Origin: Chrysoperla carnea | Lineage: Eukaryota; Arthropoda; Insecta; Neuroptera; Chrysopidae | Reading direction: 5' to 3' | Length of the DNA: 64,000 nucleotides | Assembly (NCBI RefSeq): GCF_905475395.1 | Contig: NC_058342.1 | Coordinates: 30,586,140-30,650,139 of the forward strand | Shown: positions 1 to 10,414 of the stretch, piece after piece | Position numbering within the stretch: the first letter of the stretch is position 1 | Layout: every line of letters starts with the position of its first letter | Translations under genes and position numbers: made by a program | Notes under the pieces: generated by a model | Database searches by the model: none | Seen by the model: only the letters and a program-made list of their open reading frames with translations | Told to the model about the DNA's origin: nothing

Positions 1-57
1 ACATGGTATTTCAACAAATAACTCCGTCAATTGTTTGTTTTCACTTGTTTTTTTTCT
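1..57 (-). repeat. Family A end fragment
   Basis: This is the terminal ~55 bp of the high-copy family A element in reverse orientation, cut by the window edge. It has the shared end: a GGTATTTCAACAA stretch, then TCAATTGTTTGTTTTCACTT. Its continuation lies outside the window. Confidence 0.7.
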
Positions 58-461
58 TGTTTTTCAATGAAATATTATGGATTTTTTTCGATATATGGAA
101 AATGAGACATTATCACAAAATAAATTTGGATTATTTTTCAATGAAACGGATAATTGAAACTTTTAAATTTGATTTATATAAAAAATTGTTTTTCAAGAAT
201 GGCAACGTTTCAGTTTCAAATTGAAATTTTGATACTGTTCTTTTTGGATAATGCTCGTCAAAATCAAGGATAAATTAATTTTCCTGATTTTTCTGAACTT
301 TAGTAAAATATCATAAAAAGTGTGTTGATTTGAAAAGCATGAAAAGAAACATTATTTTAAATATTATTTAAAATTTCTCAGGATAGTGTTTTTAGAATCC
401 CAGTAAATTATTATGATACTAAGAAGTACTCAACATCCGTTAGAAGTTTATATTAAAACTA

Positions 462-902
462 GAGTGATACTCACCCGCTTCGCTGGGTTTAAAAGTAAAT
501 ATTGTTAAAGATTGTTCTCGCTTATCCCCTTTCTATAACACTCGAAATAATGGTAAGGATTGTTTTACATAGGTAAAATATATGAATGGTTTTCTATTTT
601 TTTAAATGTATAATAGTAATTATTCCTTAAATATATCAGAGAAGATGGCCGTGAAATTCTATATTGACTATTTTTACAGAAATCTGTAATTTATGGTAAT
701 GTCAAATGACTACTTTTACAGAAATCTGTAATTTATGGTAATGTCAAATTAAATTAAAATATATTTTTATAAATTATATTTCCTGTGTTACTCTGAAGTA
801 TGAGCTATATTGCTGTACAGTTTCATTAAAAACCATTCCCTAGTTTTAGCATGAAAGTGTAACAAACAAACAAACAAGCTTACTTTCGCATTTATAATAT
901 AT
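462..902 (+). repeat. Dispersed insect repeat with TTTCGCATTTATAATAT end
   Basis: The left edge (ACTAGAGTGATACTCACCCG) and right edge (AACAAACAAACAAGCTTAC, then TTTCGCATTTATAATAT) match a pattern very common in insect genomes and variously filed as RTE-linked or Helitron-like. I cannot assign the class. Inside, a 42-43-bp unit (ACAGAAATCTGTAATTTATG core) is directly duplicated at about 665-706 and 707-749. A shorter relative with the same kind of right end lies at 45150-45225. Confidence 0.45.
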
Positions 903-921
903 AGAGATAAAACTGAATGTT

Positions 922-1070
922 TGTATTGTTTTGACGAAAATAAAATAATATTTTAATTTCAAGAATTCGATTTATTTGCAACATATTTATAAATGTTAAT
1001 AACCGGAAAAAATAAATAAATCGAATTCTAGAAATTAAAATATAATTCTATTTTCATCAAAACAGTAATA
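922..1070. mobile_element. Foldback element, ~150 bp
   Basis: Two ~48-bp arms (about 928-975 and 1015-1063) are inverted copies with few differences around a ~40-nt spacer. Both arms contain GAATTCGATTTATT and TATTTTAATTTC read in opposite senses. The size and structure fit a miniature foldback or MITE. No target duplication is certain. Confidence 0.65.
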
Positions 1071-1780
1071 ATTAAAGTGGAAAAGTTTGATTGTGTGTGT
1101 GTGGGTATATAGACGAAGAAACGGAGCATAGAAAATGATCAAAGTTCGAAAAATTTGAGCAGTAAGTCGGATTTGAATACGGTTTTCTGCATTCTATTCG
1201 TTAGAACGTCAAGAAATTTTGTAATGGAAATGATTTCAAACTTGTTGTTGGGGGTTTTTGGGGTCGCTGAACAAGAATATCTGGACGGAATTGGTCTCAG
1301 AGGTATCTGGTGCAACAGTATCCCCATCGGCTCCTAGATTTTTTGAGTAAAACGTCATATTGCTTTACTTCTTTTAAATAGCCATAAATCTAATAGTTTA
1401 AAATTTGATGACTATTCTATTATTCTACTTAACTTAAAATAGGACTTAAAATAGTCTGAATTTCACAACTAGAATATGCAAAAAAAAATGCGTCAAGTTT
1501 AAATCATACTCATTTTTTTTATATTGTTTAGACAATCCTTACTTCCTCATCTTTATAACGTAGTGTGTACATGACTTTAGATTATTTAATTGTTGCCAAA
1601 AATCATTGCCACATGAAAAAACAATTTAACATTTTATCTAATTATAGGCAACTTACTTATCTTTTACGAATAGATATTGTTTATATGTATTTTATTACAA
1701 TAATAAATGATTTATCTTCGCCGATGAACAATGAACAAGTCAGTCGCCTGCTGTGAATTTTGAACTTCATAACAAAATGC
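1071..1780. other. No gene or repeat recognised
   Basis: A+T-rich sequence. Frames of about 60 codons overlap here on both strands (1139-1337) but have no recognisable motif and look like chance openings. Nothing further is supported. Confidence 0.5.
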
Positions 1781-1785
1781 TTTTA

Positions 1786-2030
1786 CAGTAAAACTTGGCT
1801 ATAGGGACCGATTGAAGGGACCAAAAATTATCGTCGTTATAATTTAAGGGCGGAATTTTTATGTCCAATTAAATCATTTTCTTTTTCAAATGTACAAAAT
1901 TCTATTACAGTAAAACTTCGCCATGGCGACATTGAAATGACCAAAAATTATCGTCGTTATAACCGATACATAGTGGAGTATTAATATCAAATTTCTGGCC
2001 AAAATATAAGGCAGGTATTTTTATACCCAA
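1786..2030 (+). mobile_element. Two pogo/Tigger-like end fragments
   Basis: Two direct copies start with CAGTAAAACTT after TA (1786 and 1908), followed by a shared core reading ACCAAAAATTATCGTCGTTA. The CAGT-AAA-CTT start next to a TA dinucleotide fits the ends of pogo/Tigger elements of the Tc1/mariner superfamily. No matching right end was found, so these are truncated or tandemly duplicated ends. A similar start, CAGTCAAAATCTG, is at 63325. Confidence 0.45.
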
Positions 2031-2044
2031 TTATTTAATCTTCT

Positions 2045-3120
2045 TCTTCATTTTTTTCAAATTTCTTCTGCCGTGATTCTAGAATTATAAATTTAAAAGT
2101 TTCACTAGAAAACTGCTTGCTTCTTTCTTTTATTTTTGCGTCAAGTTATCTTCATCTGTTGTTATGTCTTAGTCTTAAAAGAAAAGACATAAATTCGGGC
2201 AAGATTTTTTTTAAAATAAATATATTAGAGAATACTTAAACTTTGCCTTGTTAGAAAAAATTTGGTTCGACACACCTGACACTTCATATTTTTCATTCAT
2301 TTTTTAACAGCAAATATGAATCACCAATATTTAATTATATTAATGGAAATATTAAAATTTGATACTAATAAATAAAGCACAAATCTTGGTCTATAATATC
2401 CAATCTTTATTTAACTGCCCTAACAAACACAGTAAACATAAATTGAATGATAAGGTCAATCGAGAGCAACAACAATAATATCATGCAGCCGTAAGAGCAG
2501 GTAGATTGCGGCTTACAAAACATGCGTCGGCCAGGTTAGGGTAACTCAAGTGGCCTGTTTGTAATGTAATGGTTATCGAATGAAACCAAAAAGCAACTTT
2601 CAATGCAAAACAAAAGAGTTGAGTGTTCTGACATTTGGCCAGAATGATGAGACTTCTGTGGCACCTTCAAAAACGCCAAAAAGTAGCTATATACGAAAAT
2701 TCCGCTTAAAATCCGAGTGTTACCCCATGATATTTTTCTCAACCTAAAAAAAAGGTGTAAAATATAATCAAATATGCAACTCTACCCAACTCTAATTTCA
2801 TTTTTGTTACACTTTATAAATTAAAGCTTTTACATGAGGTTTTAATCATGACATAAATGTGTAAAAAACCAATATTTTATTATCGTAAAATAGGTTTACA
2901 AAAAAAAAATCATGAGCAACTGAGCTCTGTGGCTAAGAATATATTTCTCCCTCTGTAGATGCTTCTTACGATTGAAGGTGGAATATCCGTAAATCCACTT
3001 TTTTTGCAGAATGCAATAAAATTTTAAGAAGATGTTAAAGATGACCGCCCGATGACTGAAACTGACGCAGTTCAAATTATAAAACACATCTAAAAACAAA
3101 TTTTTTGGTACCAAGAAAAC
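2045..3120. other. No gene recognised
   Basis: Unique-looking A+T-rich DNA. A somewhat less A+T-rich block at 2440-2740 carries a 68-codon minus frame without recognisable domains. No repeat shared with the rest of the window was seen. Confidence 0.4.
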
Positions 3121-3128
3121 AGTTAATT

Positions 3129-3672
3129 GAACAAGTGAAAATAATTACTCAGTTAATTATTGAAATGTATATAACGTGTTGAATGTCAGCGCTTGTATTA
3201 TTTTTAATAAATTAGAAGATATTAAAAAAGCCAACATAATTATGGCGGCCGCTAGCTCTCTATTTATTTGGTGGTAATAATTTTGTATATTTTTGTTTAT
3301 CGAAAAGCATTTTCGAATCGTTTTTCGTTCTAAAAAACCACTAGTTAAGACTAGCTACCAGATAATTTTCAACTCTCTATCTTTTATAGTTTTGGAGAAA
3401 ATAAGAAATATTTTTTACATTTAATGTTTTGTTTTATCTATAACAGCTTATAAGATCCTTCTTACGGGCCCAAGATCCAATTTATCTATGTTTCTCACGA
3501 ATTCAAACTCAATTTTTACATCCTGACCACGCTATAAAAACAGCTTGATGTCTCTTTTCGTTTCGTTTCGACTAATGAGATTTAATGAACATCTATACCA
3601 AAATTTTATTCGTATCGTCAATTTTTCTAAGCATTACAAACTTGGAACTTTATCTAATTGGTTATAACATGC
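3129..3672 (+). repeat. Family A copy, diverged
   Basis: It starts with an AACAAGTGAAAA-like end at 3128. From about 3436 it carries the internal family A blocks (TCTATAACAGCTTATAAGAT, then ACCAAAATTTTATTCGTATC, then CATTACAAACTTGGAACTTT). The DNA between 3190 and 3430 does not match other copies, so it may be an insertion or replaced sequence. Confidence 0.5.
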
Positions 3673-4101
3673 TAAAGGCGCAATGTGTAAATTTTTCAAC
3701 TTAACGAATTTTAAGTTTTGTTTCTCAACATTGACTTATATATTTATGTTTGTTAACTAAATTTTGTATACAAACTTTAAACGTTAAAGTCTTTCTACGA
3801 GCTTAAATAAATAACTTGACGTGAAAAAAATGTTCTAAAAACAATTCTAAAACGGAATTATAACATACTCTTATCTCACCTCGTTGACCTTCGATACAGT
3901 GCATCAGTCTCTATTTTTGAGGAAAATATGATTAAAAATCTACTAAAAAACACATAGTTGATAAAAAGATTTTTCCGCCCCTGTTGGCGGTGCGGTGCGT
4001 TAGTTAAAAATAATTCAATCAACCTATATAATTAAATGGATTATCATGCTTTTTAATGTATGTGTTGCACTCATCAAACTAATACCACCGAACTCTAAAT
4101 C

Positions 4102-4400
4102 AGGCATGGGTGAGTTGTTTTAAGTCAAAACCACCATTGTTATAAGTTTATTGGGTGCTATAAAGTTTATTGTGTGTCTCCTTATGCAAGTCCGCGTTGC
4201 TCATAGAGGAGGAAGCGAGACGGGTATACGACTCTTCTACCTATCTCAGTTTCTCTAATAGTAATGAGATAGGTAGAAGAAAAATGTTGTCTCTCTGTTT
4301 TACTCGTATTATTGGTTGACACTGGTTAGGGTATCACTGTCTTACTCGTATGTTAGTTACAGAAGTCTGAGTGGCTTCTCTAAGCCACGTTTGCCCATGC
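4102..4400 (+). repeat. Family E copy 1
   Basis: About 300 bp matching, in reverse orientation, the block at 63461-63744. Shared segments include GGAAGCGAGACGGGTATACG-like, TACTCGTATGTTAGTTACAG and TAAGCCACGTTTGCCC. It is richer in G+C than its surroundings. This copy also holds a perfect 16-bp hairpin (TCTTCTACCTATCTCA at about 4231, its complement from 4265) that the other copy lacks. The class is unknown; no TIR or tRNA box is clear. Confidence 0.55.
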
Positions 4401-4652
4401 ATACTCTGAATACATTGGATAGTTGCACAAAAAAATGTATACGAAATTCGTCAAGTATGACAGTTTTTAATGTTTCTTTAAGGGTTACTTTGTGATTTTC
4501 TATGTAAAAAAAAATAGACAATTAATAATTTCAAGAGGTGATCAGATAAAAGTTATACACTTTTAAATTTCAGAATAAAAATAAAATTTTTGGTCCGCTC
4601 AAATGGTTTTTCGTGGTTTTCCTTATTTAAACGCAAAAAATAAAAATAAAAA

Positions 4653-4978
4653 AACAAGTGAAAACAAACAATTGACTAATTTAATTGTTGAAACACCATG
4701 CATAGACAGTGTTGATTACTCTTTCACATTACACATACATACATGTCACACATACATAACTGTGACTAACGGGTAAACAGTGATGTTTACGGTTCCTTTA
4801 CACATAAACTTTTGTTCTATCTCTAACGGTTTACAAGATGGGTCTTACGGACCCAAGACCCAATTAACCTATGTTGCTCATTTACATACTCAATCTCACT
4901 TTTTACGTCCTAAGTACGCTGTAAGAATTTCAGCGTGATATCTTTTTTCTCTTCTTTCTTTTTATACCTTGTATATTC
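4653..4978 (+). repeat. Family A copy, 3'-shortened
   Basis: It opens with AACAAGTGAAAACAAACAAT, then the CATGCATAGACAGTGTTGAT block, CACATACATACATGTCACAC, and the central CGGTTTACAAGATGGGTC segment. It ends at TTTATACCTTGTATATTCG without the TTCATAAAATCACC part seen in full copies. Family K follows directly. Confidence 0.65.
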
Positions 4979-5384
4979 GTATTCGTTGTGGGCGTAGTCA
5001 TGATAGGGACAATAAAATCGATGCCAGCGCTTCTAGTGAAAAATTGTTGCGATAAAGGAGGCTGCTATGACTAATTTGCAATTCTTTACATGTTAATGTT
5101 ATAGAAATGTCAAATTAAAATTATTGAAAAACACTAATTAATTAAACTTAATGCATTAAAAAATGTGTAAATAAGAAATCAAATTGCACAAATATTATTT
5201 TTCAAATGTAAATTATCATAATTATTTATTTAAATTTGTGAGACAATAATTCAATTTTTAATGTAAGTCATAAATGCAATCCATACAATTATATATGCAC
5301 CCATAAAATTATATAATTAAAGTAGTGTATCGTTACAATGGAAACGCCTGCAATAAAACTCACGCACGGTGCAAATAAGAATAC
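4979..5384 (+). mobile_element. Family K MITE, copy 1
   Basis: About 400 bp matching, in reverse orientation, 13329-13721 over nearly its whole length. Shared blocks are GGGACAATAAAATCGATGCC, AAAGGAGGCTG and TTAATGCATTAAAAA-like segments. The ends are imperfect inverted repeats of the type TATTCG...GTGTG.G...CCATGGTA. It contains no coding frame, so it is a non-autonomous DNA transposon. A third, partial copy is at 44205-44300. Confidence 0.6.
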
Positions 5385-5389
5385 CTTGA

Positions 5390-5905
5390 ATTATAAATTT
5401 TAAGATAATTGTCCCTGTTTGTATTGAAACAAAACAATAACTAATTGAGATGATAAAGCAAATCATCGACATTTCCATATCCATTTTAAAAACGTTAAAA
5501 ATAAAGTTATGAATAATAATAATTTCGTCACGTTTTAAGGTACTAATAAATCCAGACATATTGTACCTAAACAAGTGTAATAAATCGTTTCAATCGTGCA
5601 CAAAACCGTCTACATATGTTTTAACACTTGCGGATCTTGTTAAAAAGAATCTGTATACATTAAACATTATTTACTATATTACATTTTTGATAAAATTTCC
5701 TGTTACGAACATTACAAGTATATTAATTTAATATAATAATGACACTAATAAATTTTTAATTAATTTTATCGATATATTTAAATATTATTTTGTTAAATGA
5801 TTTAATATTTTAAAAATTGAATTAGTGGTCCGTAGGATACGTTATCAGCCACATTTATCAATTTACCAATTCTCAACGGAACTATTAGTTTATCTACTGC
5901 GTGAT
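5390..5905. other. No gene recognised
   Basis: Very A+T-rich unique-looking DNA. An 85-codon minus frame (5317-5574) overlaps the end of the family K copy and shows no domain. Nothing else is supported. Confidence 0.4.
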
Positions 5906-5910
5906 TCTAC

Positions 5911-7516
5911 TTAAAAGAATGACCCAATATTAGTGGATTTCCAAAAAAATTCTAATAAGATCGAATCAAATTTGCCTGTGTTATAAAAAAAATCAAATTT
6001 TTAACTTTATGACGTCATCAGAATCCAAAAAATTTAATTTTGCTCTATCACATCTAAATTTTATCCAATTTTGATGAATCAAGTATGTAATTCTACTAAA
6101 TTTGGGTCATACTTTTCAAATTTGTCATCAAAATTAACCTAGCTCTAATAAGTTTCAAGAATGTAGAGTCCCGGTCCCGGAATTAAGAACATAAGTGATA
6201 GCTAGCGAAAAACTGACATCACAGCTGTTAAGAATGACCCAAAAATAGTGGGTTTCAAAAAAAATTCCAATAAGATCGGATAAAATTTGCCTGTGTTATC
6301 AAAAAAATCGAATTTTTTAAATTTATGACGTCATCAAAATCCAAAAAATTTAATTTTGCTCTATCACATCCAAATTTTATCCAATTTTGATAAACCAAGT
6401 GTGTAATTCTACTAAATTTGGGTCATACTTTTCAAATTTGTCATCAAAATTAACCTAGCTCTAATAAGTTTCAAGAATGTGGAGTCCTGGTCCCGGAATT
6501 AAGCACATAAGTGATAGTTAGCGAAAAACTGGCATCACAGCTGTTAAGAATGACCCAAAAATAGTGGGTTTCAAAAAAAATTCCAATAAGATCGGATAAA
6601 ATTTGCCTGTGTTATCAAAAAAATCGAATTTTTTAACTTTATGACGTCATCAAAATCCAAAAAATTTAATTTTGCTCTATCACATCCAAATTTTATCCAA
6701 TTTTGATAAACCAAGTATGTAATTCTACTAAATTTGGGTCATACTTTTCAAATTTATGATCAAAATTAACCTAGCTCTATTAAGTTTCAAGAATGTGGAG
6801 GTCTGGTCCCATAATTAAGCACATAAGTGATAGCTAGCGAAAAACTGACATCACAGCTGAAAATAATGACCCAAAAACAGTGGGTTTCAAAAAAAATTCC
6901 AATAAGATCGGATAAAATTTGCCTGTGTTATCAAAAAAATCGAATTTTTTAACTTTATGACGTCATCAAAATCCAAAAAATTTAATTTTGCTCTATCACA
7001 TCCAAATTTTATCCAATTTTGATAAACCAAGTATGTAATTCTACTAAATTTGGGTCATACTTTTCAAATTTATGATCAAAATTAACCTAGCTCTAATAAG
7101 TTTCAAGAATGTGGAGTCCTGGTCCCGGAATTAAGCACATAAGTGATAGCTAGCGAAAAACTGACATCACAGCTGAAAAGAATGACCCAAAAATAGTGGG
7201 TTTCAAAAAAAAATTCCAATAAGATCGGATAAAATTTGCCTGTGTTATCAAAAAAATCGAATTTTTTAACTTTATGACGTCATCAAAATCCAAAAAATTT
7301 AATTTTGCTCTATCACATCCAAATTTTATCCAATTTTGATAAACCAAGTATGTAATTCTACTAAATTTGGGTCATACTTTTCAAATTTATGATCAAAATT
7401 AACCTAGCTCTAATAAGTTTCAAGAATGTGGAGTCCTGGTCCCGGAATTAAGCACATAAGTGATAGTTAGCGAAAAACTGGCATCATAGCTGAAAAGAAT
7501 GACCCAAAATTATTGG
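5911..7516 (+). repeat. Family B satellite array, ~5 units of ~316 bp
   Basis: GACCCAA marks recur at 5921, 6236, 6552, 6868, 7184 and 7501, giving periods of 315-317 bp. Units share CCAATAAGATCGGATAAAA, TATGACGTCATCAAAATCC, AACCTAGCTCTAATAAGT and GGAATTAAGCACATAAGTGA. Later units are closer to each other than to the first. Each full unit keeps the palindrome TGACGTCA. The same unit occurs dispersed at 15600-16030, 17376-18084 and 60428-60990. No RNA or protein product is indicated. Confidence 0.9.
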
Positions 7517-7712
7517 GTTTCGTATAGACGGTATACCGTATACACGGTATACCGTATACACGGTATACCGTATACACGGTATACCGTATACACGGTATAC
7601 CGTATACACGGTATACCGTATACACGGTATACCGTATACACGGTATACCGTATACACGGTATACCGTATACACGGTATAAACCGTATACACGGTTTACGG
7701 TATACCGTCACA
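7517..7712. repeat. 16-bp near-palindromic minisatellite
   Basis: About 12 head-to-tail copies of the 16-bp unit GTATACCGTATACACG. It holds the palindrome CGGTATACCG and mostly alternates purine and pyrimidine, so cruciform or Z-like structure is possible. It has no stop codon in several frames, which explains the overlapping 72-75-codon frames here; these are not genes. It begins within a family B monomer just after GGGTTTC. Confidence 0.9.
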
Positions 7713-7739
7713 CTTAACCGTTTTTTTTTTTTAAGTAGT

Positions 7740-8020
7740 CGCGCACATTATGAGAATTAATCACTCGATGATGTATATTAACATAATAAGTATTTGGAGC
7801 CGGTTTATTAAGATGTTTATAAACGTTTTTAATAAATTAATTCAAACTTTCAAATATATAGTCATTTTCAAAAAAAAGAAGGTGCAAATGATTTCACAAG
7901 GGCTTTAATCCATGTTTTACATTTTTTTTGTAGAAATTTATTTGTTTGGGATTAGCGTTTATTTTATTTTTGTTAGTGAATCGTTTACCTTTTTTGAAGT
8001 GTTCGTGAATCATTTATTTT
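7740..8020. other. Unassigned sequence
   Basis: Unique-looking A+T-rich DNA after the minisatellite. No gene or repeat recognised. Confidence 0.4.
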
Positions 8021-8025
8021 TATAT

Positions 8026-8150
8026 ACAGGGTGCTCTGTTATTGACTGTAGAACGTTGGCCTACAGAAGAAGCTCATAAAGACGAAGGAAAAACTTCTTT
8101 ACCAATTTTCGATCTAAGACCTACTTTGAGAGATAATTAACCAAATAAAG
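8026..8150 (+). repeat. Family G repeat, copy 1
   Basis: It begins TACAGGGTGCTCTGTTATTGA and continues with the segment TTTTCGATCTAAGACCTAC and GAGAGATAATTAA. Related copies are at 26665-26790 and 28685-28800. The order of blocks is the same in all three: a GGTG-type start, 'ATTGATAGTAGAAAA', 'AAAGCT', 'TTTCGATC', 'GAGATAATTAA'. The CAGGGTG start is widespread at insect repeat ends. The class is unknown. Confidence 0.45.
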
Positions 8151-9060
8151 TAATATAATATTACTACAAAGTAAATAGTTTTATCGAATCACAGTTCACT
8201 TAGCTTATAAAGGCTGGTATTGTGTTATTACATTAACTATTAGTAGGTTGTCCTGCATTCTATTTACATACATAAAATAAAAATACTCAAAAAATACATA
8301 ATATTGTATGATGAAATGATTAATGAACAACATAACATGTCTGGATATAAATTTTCATCTGCATTGGAGTTAAATTTCAAGAATTAACAAAAATTGGGTA
8401 AATCTTACGCAGTATGTCATGGAGAAGCCTTATTCATTTTCAAATTTGGTCTCAATTACAACAGTTTCTATTTTTTCGTTTCTTGCAGTAGTTGGAAATA
8501 AAGTTAAAAAATACACAGAATAGTATCTCATTTTTCATAAAATTTAATTTTTTTAAATTTAAAGGATGACCTTTTAATTATTTCCAAAAAAAAATAACCG
8601 AAACATGTGTGAATTAAAATTGTCGAATTCATTAAGATATCTTATCAAGTTTACGCCAGAATCGTCAGTAAATTGATTAAGATAATTAATATTATTAATT
8701 GGTGTATGATAATTAGATGAGATAAATAGCTCACCTTTAGTGTTAAGCGAAGTGTGTAGACTGGATATTAATTTCGAATCGATAAAATACCTTAAGGACG
8801 GCATTGTAACTGTTTGAAAGAAATCGATTGTTATAGATTAAAATTTCCTACTTTTAAAGAGGCACAAAATCATTTTCTTGTCCAATTTGGATATAAACCA
8901 TTTTATAGAGTGTTAATTTTTATTCGACCAGCTTTTGTGCCGTTACAATTACTTAAATAAAATGATGGTACGGAATCATTAAATCATACAATGTAACAAA
9001 TATTTAAAAAAAAATACACTATTTAATTACAAAATCCTTCTAAACAGGTGAATTGAAATT
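8151..9060. other. No gene recognised
   Basis: A+T-rich DNA with a 76-codon minus frame at 8574-8804 that has no recognisable motif. No repeat shared with the window was found. Confidence 0.4.
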
Positions 9061-9067
9061 ACATTAA

Positions 9068-9595
9068 AACAAGTGCCAACAAACAATTGACTGAGTTAAT
9101 TATTGTAATACCATGTATAGACAGTATTGTTTACCCTATCACATTACACATACATACATGTCACACATACACAACTGATATTCCCATGTAATAGATAATA
9201 TTCAATTTGCGCCCTCACAAGTAAACAGTGATGTTTATGAAAAAAGGTTTCAAACAAAAGATGTTTATGTTTTTATAAGGAACATTTTATACATTTTGCT
9301 CTATCCCTAATGGTTTACAGCATGGCTTATACGGAAAAATAACAATTGACCTATGTTTCTCATTTACGAACTCGTCCTCACTCTACGTCCTGAGTACAGT
9401 ATAAAACTTTCAGCTTGATAATTTTTTTTTGTGTACATAAACGGACAGACAGACAATCGGAAATGGACTAATTAGGTGATTTTATGAACACTTATACCAA
9501 AATTTTGTTTGTAGTATATTTTTAAGCGTTACAAACTTGGAACTAAACTTAGTATACCTTGATATATATTACATATATACATGGTATAAACATTA
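9068..9595 (+). repeat. Family A copy, near full length
   Basis: It runs from AACAAGTGCCAACAAACAAT to CATATATACATGGTATAA. The order of blocks is CATGTATAGACAGTATTG; the CACATACATACATGTCACAC run; AAACAGTGATGTTTATGAAA; TTTACAGCATGGCTTATACG; GACGTCCTGAGTACAG-like; the (CAGA)-rich strip near 9447; TTATGAACACTTATACCAAA; and GCGTTACAAACTTGGAACTA. It serves as the + orientation reference for the family. No coding frame. Confidence 0.75.
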
Positions 9596-9599
9596 CGAA

Positions 9600-10410
9600 C
9601 TAGTTCCACCATTTCACAGCATTAGTATTTTACACATTTCAAACTTTGTTTTAAAATGTGTACACATAACTTTTAGTTATCAACAATATAAATAAACATA
9701 AACTAAAATTAAAAATTTTTGAAACTGGAATGGGTTTCTAAAGCTTTCTACACAACGAAAAGCTTATGATTATAACAAGAGATTGATTAGTTCAGTGCTG
9801 GCGGATTAAAGACCCACAATTAGAAAATTTTTAAAACTTCAATCAACTGCGGAGAATAGTTTTGGCTGATACACTCTTCTGGTATTAATCTTAAACGGTA
9901 AGACATTTCGAATTGTGAATAGTTTAAAATCTATTGATGTTTTCTATTTTTCTAAGTAGCATTCTGTTCTAGATATGATGTACATAAATATTGTGAAAAA
10001 TCGAATCTTAGTGAAAAATATAAAGTAAAAATATTTTCATCGTCTTTGAGCGTGTTATAAATTTTCTTTTATGAAAAGAAGATAATCTGTTATGAAAAGG
10101 ATTACATTAATACGAACATATTGAAACTATTTTTATTGTAGTTTGTGGTAAAGGAAAAATTTAAATTTTCAACAACAATTTTTTGTTTGTTTATTTCAAA
10201 TATAGTGTTGTGAATTGGTAAACAATTTACATAAATAAAAGGTAGTAAATATGAAATGAAAAGGCTTTTATTTAAAAATGAATGATTTCAATTATAAAAA
10301 TTTCTTAACGCACGAAATACGTAGAGTCGACATATTTTCTAAGCAAAACTCAAAACAACTTTAGTTGAGCTTACAAAACCTTACTTGAACGATTTGTTGT
10401 TTAGATATTA
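9600..10410. other. No gene recognised
   Basis: Very A+T-rich unique-looking sequence between the family A copy and the LINE. No frame, RNA motif or shared repeat was seen. Confidence 0.4.
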
Positions 10411-10414
10411 GAGT

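Noticed and set aside
5911-7516. Regularly spaced repeats as a CRISPR array
   Set aside because: Units are ~316 bp with no short repeat/spacer structure, and the context is eukaryotic.
7467-7717. Three 72-75-codon frames with Tyr-Thr-Val-Tyr repeats
   Set aside because: They are frames through the stop-free 16-bp minisatellite.
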